This document shows, piece by piece, positions 1 through 6,160 of a stretch of 15,921 bases of DNA. Location of the stretch: positions 1-15,921 of the forward strand of contig CAKRPI010000048.1 of NCBI GenBank assembly GCA_934376945.1, read 5' to 3'. The DNA comes from an uncultured Lachnospiraceae bacterium. GTDB taxonomy: Bacteria; Bacillota; Clostridia; Lachnospirales; Lachnospiraceae. Made by a program: the position numbers and the translations under genes. Each line of letters begins with the position of its first letter. Position 1 is the stretch's first letter. Under the pieces are notes generated by a model that was not told the origin of the DNA, ran no database searches, and saw only the letters and a list, made by a program, of their open reading frames with translations.

Positions 1-100
1 ACGCCTCAGAAATTTGGGCACAGCTGACAAAAAATCTTCTCACAAAATCAAGCACAAAAAGATTCCGAGAGTACATGGGAAGAGAAAAGGAGGGATTACT

Positions 101-1135
101 ATGGAACAGAAGCAGTCAAAAATCCGCTGGGGGCTTCTTGGCGCCGGGAATATTCTGCATCGGTGGATGAAGGGCGCACGCCAGCTGGAAGATATGGAGA
201 TTGTGGCGGTATCGTCAAGATCAAGGGAAAGAGCACAGCAGATGGCAGAGACCTTTGCGATTCCGGATGCACTTACATATGAAGAGATGATGGAACGGAA
301 AGATATTGATGTTGTCTATATTCCGGTGCCACATCCGGCGCATAAGGAGCTTGCAGTAAGCGCAATGAGGGCAGGAAAGGCAGTGCTGGTGGAAAAGCCG
401 GCCGGAATCAATGCGCGTGAGCTGGATGAGATGGTAGCGTGCGCAAAGGAAAACAATGTATTTTTTATGGAAGCGGTATGGACGCGCTTTTTTCCGCTGA
501 TTGAGCAGCTTCGCCCATATTTTTCGGAAAACGGGATCGGGGAGGTACGGGCGATCAGTACTAATTTTTCTTATCGGACGGAGAATCCATCGTCTCGTTT
601 GTTTGATCTGGAGCGGGCAGGCGGCGGTCTTTTGGATACCGGGGTTTATAATCTGCATTTTAATCATATGATTCTGCAGAAAAATCCGGTTTTGCTTACC
701 GGAGTAGCTTCAATGAATACGGATGAGATGCATCTTCCGGTGGATGAACAGGCTGCATATATTGCACAGTATGATAAGGGAGAGCTTGGTATGATGTGCA
801 GTGCGGTGCGCACGGATATGATTGATACGGCTTACATTTATGGTACGAAGGGTCATGTGATTCTTCCGAAATTCTGGAAGCCAACGATTGCGCAGATCGT
901 GACGGGGGAGAAGACGGAGGTGCTGAAATGTCCGGTTTCGCAGCGTATACCGGGAGTTGAGGATGAGGGATATCAGTATGAGCTTTTGCATGTGAATCAG
1001 TGTCTCAGAGAAGGAAAGAAGGAATCTCCTGTGATGACATGGCAGGCGAGCCACGATATTCTGGCTCAGTGTGATGAGCTTCGCAGACAGTGGGGACTTG
1101 TTTATCCGCAGGAGACAGAGCAGAACGGAAATTGA
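101..1135 (+). CDS. Gfo/Idh/MocA-family NAD(P)-dependent oxidoreductase
   Basis: Predicted cytosolic dehydrogenase of 344 residues that oxidises or reduces a sugar, inositol or related hydroxyl compound using NAD(P). An N-terminal Rossmann fold starts with GLLGAG (11-16). The family EKP motif lies at 98-100, with Lys99 the usual catalytic lysine, followed by AGINARELDEM and EAVWTRFFP (about 124-132). The C-terminal substrate domain has GGGLLDTGVYNLHF (174-187), where Asp179, Tyr183 and His186 are candidate active-site residues. Overall it resembles the dihydrodiol dehydrogenase-like branch, but the substrate cannot be read from sequence. I chose the ATG at 101 because AGGAGG (88-93) lies 7 nt before it; the frame stays open upstream to 14, but that part looks non-coding and has no ribosome binding site. 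No promoter was recognised in bases 1-100. The gene seems to stand alone, as the next gene has its own promoter. Confidence 0.88.
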   Translation: MEQKQSKIRWGLLGAGNILHRWMKGARQLEDMEIVAVSSRSRERAQQMAETFAIPDALTYEEMMERKDIDVVYIPVPHPAHKELAVSAMRAGKAVLVEKPAGINARELDEMVACAKENNVFFMEAVWTRFFPLIEQLRPYFSENGIGEVRAISTNFSYRTENPSSRLFDLERAGGGLLDTGVYNLHFNHMILQKNPVLLTGVASMNTDEMHLPVDEQAAYIAQYDKGELGMMCSAVRTDMIDTAYIYGTKGHVILPKFWKPTIAQIVTGEKTEVLKCPVSQRIPGVEDEGYQYELLHVNQCLREGKKESPVMTWQASHDILAQCDELRRQWGLVYPQETEQNGN

Positions 1136-1147
1136 ACGCAGATAAGC

Positions 1148-1196
1148 ATTCCCCCGCTTCAAGTGCGCGGAGCACTAAGCGGCGGGTAAGGGGAAT
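1148..1196 (+). other. GC-rich imperfect hairpin after the oxidoreductase gene
   Basis: Starting 12 nt after the stop codon, ATTCCCC (1148-1154) pairs with GGGGAAT (1190-1196), CGCTT (1155-1159) with AAGCG (1177-1181), and AGTGC (1162-1166) with GCACT (1172-1176). The loop is GCGGA and an 8-nt bulge lies on the 3' side. A second small hairpin follows, TCCGCC (1219-1224) with GGCGGA (1233-1238). Neither has a T-run after it, so these are not classic intrinsic terminators. They may be a factor-dependent stop or an mRNA 3'-end stabiliser. Confidence 0.5.
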
Positions 1197-1242
1197 ACGA
1201 CCTGTCAGAAAAGAAGTATCCGCCGTGGTTCGGGCGGAAGGC

Positions 1243-1271
1243 TTTACAAGTGGAAAGTAACATGGTAGAAT
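1243..1271 (+). promoter_or_regulatory. Sigma-A type promoter for hisS
   Basis: A -35 box TTTACA (1243-1248) and a -10 box TAGAAT (1266-1271) are separated by 17 bp. Transcription would start near 1278 and leave a leader of about 140 nt before the hisS ATG. A second TATAAT lies at 1396-1401, but its nearest -35 candidate, TTTACA at 1376-1381, is only 14 bp away, so that one is weak. Confidence 0.7.
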
Positions 1272-1278
1272 AAAACCG

Positions 1279-1420
1279 TTTTTACGGGAAAAGTAAATCA
1301 CGCACTCCTTATAAAAGCGGGGCTTCTCGACTGAGTTCATGTCGAACGTACGTGAGACTTGGTGCGCGCTGCTCTTTTACAGATTGTTGTAAAATTATAA
1401 TAGAAAGCGAAGGAACGAAA
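1279..1420 (+). other. Folded 5' leader of hisS, not a T-box
   Basis: The leader contains several possible helices: CCGT/ACGG near 1277-1288, AAGC/GCTT at 1315-1325, TCGAC/GTCGA (1327-1331 with 1341-1345), CGCAC/GTGCG (1301-1305 with 1362-1366), and a clear TTTTACA/TGTAAAA hairpin (1375-1381 with 1388-1394). The T-box core that pairs with uncharged tRNA (AGGGTGG..ACCGCG) is absent. A 17-codon reading frame at 1339-1392 has no ribosome binding site and no His codon. Whether the leader regulates anything is unknown. Confidence 0.35.
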
Positions 1421-2791
1421 ATGAAAATCATTACTCCGAAGAATTTATCAGGTTTTATGGAACTGCCGCCGAAGGAGCAGGTTCTTTTTGAAAAAATCAG
1501 GCAGAAGCTGGAAGAGACATACCGTCTGTTTGGTTTTTATCCGATCGATACCCCTGTTCTGGAGCGAAGCGAAATCCTGCTGGCCAAAACCGGAGGAGAT
1601 ACCGGAAAGCAGATTTACCGTTTCAGCAAGGGTGATACAGATATGGCGATGCGCTTTGACCTGACGGTTCCGCTTGCGAAATATGTAGCAAAGAATTATT
1701 CTGAACTGACCTTTCCGTTTAAACGCTATCAGATCGGAAAGGTATATCGTGGCGAGCGTGCGCAGCAGGGAAGATTCCGTGAATTTTATCAGGCGGATAT
1801 TGATATCATCGGAGATGGTGATCTGAGTGTGGTCAACGATGCGGAAGTGCCGAGTATTATGTATCAGGTATTTACCGGTCTTGGACTGCAGGATTTTACG
1901 ATCCGTCTGAACAACCGCAAGGTATTGAATGGACTGTTTGAGATGTTTGGATTAAGCGAAAGTGCAACAGACGTCATGCGCGTAATCGATAAGCTGGATA
2001 AAATCGGTGAGGAGAGCGTAAAGGCAGAGCTGGAAGAAATGAACATTTCGGCAGATGTAACAGATGAGCTGCTTGGGCTTCTTACCTTCCAGGGTTCCAA
2101 TGCAGAGATTATCGAAAAGCTGAAAGCATTTGCGGGACGCAGTGAAATGTTGGATCTTGGTGTGCAGGAACTCTCAGAAGTCGTTTATTACATGGACAAG
2201 TTCGGCGTTCCGCAGGAAAATTATCGCGTGGATCTTACCATCGCAAGAGGGCTGGATTATTACACGGGAACGGTATATGAGACAACGTTTAATCGCCATC
2301 CGGAGATCGGAAGCATCTGCAGCGGTGGACGCTACGACAATCTGGCAGAGTTTTTTACAAAGAAAAAGCTTCCCGGTGTCGGCATGTCGATCGGTCTGAC
2401 GAGACTGTTTTATATTTTAAATGAGTTTGATTATCTGAACCGTACGCTTGCAACTTCTGCGGATGTACTGGTCATTCCGATGACCGAGGATATGGCATCG
2501 GCGGTAGAGATTTCTGCAAAGCTGCGTGAAAAGGGCATCAGTACGCAGATTTATTTTGAAAAGAAAAAATTCAAGCATAAAATCGCGTATGCAGACAAGC
2601 TTTCCATTCCGTATGCGATCTTTCTTGGTGAAGACGAACTGAAAGAAAATAAAGTGACGCTTAAGAAAATGTTCGCGGCAGAGGATGACGAAAACAAGCA
2701 GTGCACTGTGTCACTGGAAGAGGCAGAGGCTGTTATTGCAGATGGCCTGAAGGCATTACACCAGGGCGCGTGCATCCGGATTACTGATTAA
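1421..2791 (+). CDS. hisS: Histidyl-tRNA synthetase
   Basis: Class II aminoacyl-tRNA synthetase of 456 residues that charges tRNA-His with histidine in the cytosol. Motif 2 runs about 100-129 (KRYQIGKVYRGERAQQGRFR is its core). The histidine-binding loop RGLDYYTGTVYE is at 276-287 with catalytic Arg276, SGGRYDNL follows at 301-308, and motif 3 GVGMSIGLTRL is at 319-329. A C-terminal anticodon-binding domain starts near residue 347 (ADVLVIPM). That domain and the intact loop argue for a true HisS over the regulatory paralogue HisZ. The protein has MRFDLTVPLAKYVA where Bacillus and E. coli HisS have an RPEGTA motif, so it belongs to the branch resembling eukaryotic and archaeal enzymes. The start is set by AAGGA (1410-1414) 6 nt before ATG 1421; an in-frame GTG at 1352 lacks a ribosome binding site. 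Confidence 0.9.
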   Translation: MKIITPKNLSGFMELPPKEQVLFEKIRQKLEETYRLFGFYPIDTPVLERSEILLAKTGGDTGKQIYRFSKGDTDMAMRFDLTVPLAKYVAKNYSELTFPFKRYQIGKVYRGERAQQGRFREFYQADIDIIGDGDLSVVNDAEVPSIMYQVFTGLGLQDFTIRLNNRKVLNGLFEMFGLSESATDVMRVIDKLDKIGEESVKAELEEMNISADVTDELLGLLTFQGSNAEIIEKLKAFAGRSEMLDLGVQELSEVVYYMDKFGVPQENYRVDLTIARGLDYYTGTVYETTFNRHPEIGSICSGGRYDNLAEFFTKKKLPGVGMSIGLTRLFYILNEFDYLNRTLATSADVLVIPMTEDMASAVEISAKLREKGISTQIYFEKKKFKHKIAYADKLSIPYAIFLGEDELKENKVTLKKMFAAEDDENKQCTVSLEEAEAVIADGLKALHQGACIRITD

Positions 2792-2826
2792 AACGGACAT
2801 TTTGAAGCGGTTTGGCAAAGAATGGC

Positions 2827-2856
2827 TTGACAAGCACATAGGATTGGTAGTACTTT
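2827..2856 (+). promoter_or_regulatory. Probable promoter for purC
   Basis: A perfect -35 TTGACA (2827-2832) is followed 18 bp later by a weak -10 TACTTT (2851-2856). It sits 35 nt after hisS, with no terminator between, so purC may also receive read-through. The leader of about 135 nt before purC shows no purine riboswitch core. Confidence 0.5.
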
Positions 2857-2997
2857 TGTAGCGATGCGAACTGTTCCGGGTCATGGAAAGCAGCAGAAGC
2901 AGCGAATGATTTTGAACAGAAAAAATATATACAGCACAGGAACGAAGCCGTGCAAAAAGAGGCGGCAGAGTTTCGGGATAATGTGAGGGATAAGATC

Positions 2998-3870
2998 ATG
3001 CAGGAAATGAAGCCGATTAAAGAAGGTAAGGTACGCGAGATTTATGACAACAAAGACAGTCTGATTATGGTAGCAACAGACCGTATCAGCTGCTTTGACG
3101 TAATTCTGAACAATGTAGTATCCAAAAAGGGAACGGTTCTGACACAGATGTCAAAATTCTGGTTTAATCTGACGAAGGATATTCTTCCGAATCATATGAT
3201 CTCTACAGATGTAAAGGACATGCCGGAATTTTTCCAGCAGGAGAAATTTGATGGAAACAGCATGATGTGCCGGAAACTGAATATGATTCCGGTAGAATGC
3301 ATCGTAAGAGGTTATATTACAGGAAGTGGCTGGGCAAGCTATCAGAAGACCGGAGAAGTCTGCGGTATTCGCCTTCCGGAGGGCTTACAGGAGTCCGATA
3401 AGCTCCCGGAGCCGATCTACACACCGTCGACTAAGGCTGAGATCGGCGATCATGATGAGAATATTTCCTTTGAGCAGAGTATTGACCATCTGGAAAAATA
3501 TTATCCGGGCAAGGGCAAGGAATATGCAGAGAAGATCCGCGATTATACAATTGCATTGTATAAAAAATGTGCAGAGTATGCAGCATCCCGCGGCATTATC
3601 ATTGCAGATACGAAGTTTGAATTCGGCCTGGACGAAGATGGAAATATTGTGATCGGTGATGAGATGCTCACACCGGACAGCTCCCGTTTCTGGCCGGCAG
3701 AGGGATATGAGCCGGGTCATGGACAGCCGTCCTTCGACAAGCAGTTTGCACGTGACTGGCTGAAAGCAAATCCGGACAATGACTGGACACTTCCGCAGGA
3801 GATCGTAGATAAGACAATCGGCAAATATCTGCAGGCATATGAGATGCTGACCGGAGAAAAGCTGGCGTAA
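2998..3870 (+). CDS. purC: Phosphoribosylaminoimidazole-succinocarboxamide (SAICAR) synthase
   Basis: Cytosolic purine biosynthesis enzyme that joins CAIR and aspartate with ATP to make SAICAR. At 290 residues it is the longer, yeast ADE1-like form; the E. coli enzyme is about 237. The N-terminus KPIKEGKVREIYDN forms the ATP-binding strand pair. Family signature 1, MIPVECIVRGYITGS, is at 96-110, and signature 2, IADTKFEFG, at 202-210. The ADE1-type tail DEMLTPDSSRFWP (221-233) is present. ATG 2998 is chosen because GAGGGA (2985-2990) lies 7 nt upstream; an earlier in-frame GTG at 2950 would add 16 residues not typical of the family and lacks a ribosome binding site. No other purine gene is in the window, so purC is here a single-gene unit. 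Confidence 0.92.
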   Translation: MQEMKPIKEGKVREIYDNKDSLIMVATDRISCFDVILNNVVSKKGTVLTQMSKFWFNLTKDILPNHMISTDVKDMPEFFQQEKFDGNSMMCRKLNMIPVECIVRGYITGSGWASYQKTGEVCGIRLPEGLQESDKLPEPIYTPSTKAEIGDHDENISFEQSIDHLEKYYPGKGKEYAEKIRDYTIALYKKCAEYAASRGIIIADTKFEFGLDEDGNIVIGDEMLTPDSSRFWPAEGYEPGHGQPSFDKQFARDWLKANPDNDWTLPQEIVDKTIGKYLQAYEMLTGEKLA

Positions 3871-3914
3871 GGTTTCTGGTAAAGCTGTGAATAAGATTAC
3901 GGCTGAAAGATCAT

Positions 3915-4097
3915 GATGTTAAGGTCAAAAGGTGCCTTACGGATTGTTCCGTACTTCGTACTCCCACAATCCTGCCCGGTATTCGCATATCGTGAAGCTT
4001 ACGCTCCACTTTTATGCTCATATCGGGGTGGGTCATTAAGCCATAAAACCACTCCTGTGCAAGCACGTCGTGGTTTCAGGCTTTTGACCCTGGCATC
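3915..4097 (+). other. Large nested palindrome: candidate structured RNA or mobile palindromic element
   Basis: Both ends are inverted repeats of 17 nt: 3915-3931 pairs with 4081-4097 by 14 Watson-Crick pairs, two G-U pairs and one mismatch. Inside are three hairpins. GGATTGT/ACAATCC (3941-3947 with 3966-3972) encloses GTAC-TTC-GTAC. CCCGGTAT/ATATCGGG (3975-3982 with 4020-4027) stacks on GCATA/TATGC and GTGAAGC/GCTCCAC with a TTAC loop. AAACCAC/GTGGTTT is at 4046-4052 with 4070-4076. Together they make a four-way-junction shape. It lies between purC and a terminator, so it could be a 3'UTR-derived small RNA. Alternatively it is a dispersed palindromic repeat of the MITE type. I do not match it to a named RNA family. 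Confidence 0.5.
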
Positions 4098-4114
4098 ATA
4101 TCATGTGAAAAATA

Positions 4115-4165
4115 AAATTCCCGCAGCAGATGAATGTGAAAATACATTCTGCTGTGGGAATTTTT
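4115..4165. terminator. Bidirectional intrinsic terminator between purC and the ABC operon
   Basis: A 15-bp stem pairs 4115-4129 with 4149-4163 (one G-U pair), topped by AATGT/ACATT around a GAAAAT loop. On the + strand the stem runs into TTTTT; on the - strand into TTTTATTTTT. It can end purC transcripts from the left and ABC transporter transcripts from the right, which converge here. Confidence 0.88.
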
Positions 4166-4177
4166 ATGTTTTAAACT

Positions 4178-4255
4178 GAGGCAGCGAAGCAGATTGCGAA
4201 TATCCGCTTTGACATCGAAGCAGCGAAGCGGATTTTAAATATCCTCTTTGACATC
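4178..4255. repeat. Tandem repeat, two 39-bp copies, next to the ABC gene stop codon
   Basis: Copy 1 is 4178-4216 and copy 2 is 4217-4255; they are directly adjacent and match at 33 of 39 positions. Both hold GCAGCGAAGC near the start and CTTTGACATC at the end. The last two bases of copy 2 are part of the stop codon of the minus-strand ABC gene. ATCCGCTT (end of copy 1) and AAGCGGAT (start of copy 2) can pair to form an 8-bp stem. Confidence 0.85.
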
Positions 4256-6158
4256 ATGCTCCGATTGCATTTCCGGTATACAGCTGGTAATACCGGCCGC
4301 GTTCGGCAATCAGCTGATCATGGGTTCCTCGTTCAATAATGCGTCCCTGTTCCAGTACCATAATGCAGTCAGAATTGCGGACAGTGGAAAGACGATGTGC
4401 GATGACAAAGGTAGTTCTGCCCTTCATCAGGCGATCCATGCCCTCCTGAACAATGCGTTCTGTTCTGGTATCGATGGAACTGGTCGCTTCATCAAGGATC
4501 AGCACCGGAGGGTCGGCGATTGCAGCGCGGGCAATTGCGAGCAGCTGCCGCTGTCCCTGGCTGAGATTTGCACCGTCTCCGGTAAGCATCGTATCATAGC
4601 CGTTGGGAAGCCGTCGGATAAAGCCGTCTGCGTTTGCAAGCTTTGCAGCAGCAACAACCTCTTCATCGGTGGCATCGAGCTTGCCAAAACGGATATTTTC
4701 GCTGACCGTTCCTGTAAAGAGGTGGGTATCCTGCAGTACAATACCAAGGGAGCGACGAAGATCAGCCTTTCGAATTTTGTTGATATTGATGCCGTCATAT
4801 CGGATCTTACCGTCCTGTATATCGTAGAAACGGTTGATCAGATTTGTGATCGTCGTCTTTCCGGCGCCGGTAGAACCGACAAACGCGATCTTCTGCCCGG
4901 GCTTTGCAAAAAGCCTGACATCGTGAAGTACAATCTTATCATCTGTATAGCCAAAGCTGACATCGTCAAATACAACATCACCGCGCAGTTCCTTATAATC
5001 AACGGAACCGTCTGCCTGATGGGTATGCTTCCAGGCCCAGCGTCCGGTCCGGCCGGGACTTTCTGTAAGTGTTCCGTTTTCTTCTTTGGCATTGACGAGG
5101 CGGACATATCCGTTGTCTGTTTCTGCCGGTTCATCCATGAGCTTGAAGATACGTTCTGCACCGGCAAGAGCCATGACAATGGCATTGAACTGCTGGCTGA
5201 CCTGATTGATCGGCATATTGAAGCTTTTATTAAAGGTAAGAAAACTTGCAAGCCCACCGAGCGTGAAACCGCCGAAACCGTTTAATGCGATGATTCCGCC
5301 AACGATCGCGCAGACAACATAACTGATATTGCCAAGCTGTGCATTGATCGGACCAAGGATATTGGCAAAAGTATTTGCCTGATCAGCGCTGTGGAACAGG
5401 GTATCATTGAGCCGGTGGAATTCTTTTTTGCTCTCTTCTTCGTGACAGAAGACTTTTACTACCTTCTGACCGTTCATCATTTCCTCAATATAGCCGTTGA
5501 CCGTTCCGAGGTTTCGCTGCTGTTCAAGAAAGTATTTTCCACTCAGACCGGCAGCCTTTTTTGTGCATACAAGCATCAGACTGACCATAATAAGCGTAAC
5601 CAGTGTCAGTGGTACGTTCAGAATAAGCATGCTCACAAAGACACTGACGATGGTAAAAGAGCTGTTGATGATCTGCGGAATACTCTGACTGATCATCTGG
5701 CGGAGCGTATCGATATCATTGGTATAGACGGACATAATATCGCCATGTGCGTGTGTATCAAAATAGCGGATCGGCAAAAGCTCCATGTGCGTAAACAGAT
5801 CATTGCGCAGGTTGCGCAGAGTGCCCTGGGTAACAGATACCATAATACGGTTGTAAGCGTATGTGGAAATAACTCCGATGGCATAAAAGACAGCTACCCG
5901 CGCGATCGCTTTTGCAAGAGGTGTAAAATCCGGCTGCTCAGTCAGCAAAAACGGAGTGATATAATCATCAATCAGGTTTTTGGTAAACATGGTACCCTGG
6001 ACATTGGCAAGGACACCTGCAAGAATCAGTACAAGTACGGTGATGCAGTGAAGCTTATAGTCGCGAAATATGTAGCTCATCAGGCGCATCAGAAGCTTTC
6101 CAGGGTGCTCTACCTGTGGCTTTTGTCCTCTTGGGACACGGTTTCCTGGTCCTGGCAT
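4254..6158 (-). CDS. ABC exporter half-transporter, subunit with canonical Walker site
   Basis: Membrane half-transporter of 634 residues: a type IV exporter membrane domain (about 30-340, with hydrophobic segments near 38-55, 85-103, 169-197 and 279-308) and a nucleotide-binding domain (about 395-630). Walker A is GSTGAGKTT (428-436), the Q-loop Gln476, Walker B VLILDE (552-557) with catalytic Glu557, and the switch His588 in IAHRLST. The signature motif is LSQGQ (532-536), not LSGGQ. A linker of about 50 residues with TGRWAWKH precedes the ATPase domain. It should pair with the product of the upstream gene to form a heterodimeric exporter like BmrCD, LmrCD or TM287/288, probably moving drugs or lipids outward; the substrate is unknown. 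AGGAGG, 7 nt before ATG 6158, lies inside the end of the upstream gene, and only 2 nt separate stop and start, so translation is coupled. Confidence 0.92.
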   Translation of the reverse strand: MPGPGNRVPRGQKPQVEHPGKLLMRLMSYIFRDYKLHCITVLVLILAGVLANVQGTMFTKNLIDDYITPFLLTEQPDFTPLAKAIARVAVFYAIGVISTYAYNRIMVSVTQGTLRNLRNDLFTHMELLPIRYFDTHAHGDIMSVYTNDIDTLRQMISQSIPQIINSSFTIVSVFVSMLILNVPLTLVTLIMVSLMLVCTKKAAGLSGKYFLEQQRNLGTVNGYIEEMMNGQKVVKVFCHEEESKKEFHRLNDTLFHSADQANTFANILGPINAQLGNISYVVCAIVGGIIALNGFGGFTLGGLASFLTFNKSFNMPINQVSQQFNAIVMALAGAERIFKLMDEPAETDNGYVRLVNAKEENGTLTESPGRTGRWAWKHTHQADGSVDYKELRGDVVFDDVSFGYTDDKIVLHDVRLFAKPGQKIAFVGSTGAGKTTITNLINRFYDIQDGKIRYDGININKIRKADLRRSLGIVLQDTHLFTGTVSENIRFGKLDATDEEVVAAAKLANADGFIRRLPNGYDTMLTGDGANLSQGQRQLLAIARAAIADPPVLILDEATSSIDTRTERIVQEGMDRLMKGRTTFVIAHRLSTVRNSDCIMVLEQGRIIERGTHDQLIAERGRYYQLYTGNAIGA

Positions 6159-6160
6159 AC

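Noticed and set aside
1339..1392. 17-codon leader peptide before hisS
   Set aside because: No ribosome binding site and no histidine codons, so it does not fit a histidine attenuator.
1279..1420. T-box riboswitch before hisS
   Set aside because: The conserved T-box sequence and a terminator/antiterminator pair are absent.
2861..2925. PurR-box-like sequences (CGAACTGTT, CGAATGATT) before purC
   Set aside because: They match the Bacillus PurBox only partly and are in direct, not inverted, orientation with the wrong spacing; no purine riboswitch core is present either.
3913..4179. Open frame of 88 codons on the + strand after purC
   Set aside because: It runs through the nested palindrome and the terminator stem, has no ribosome binding site and no recognisable domain; base pairing, not coding, explains the sequence.
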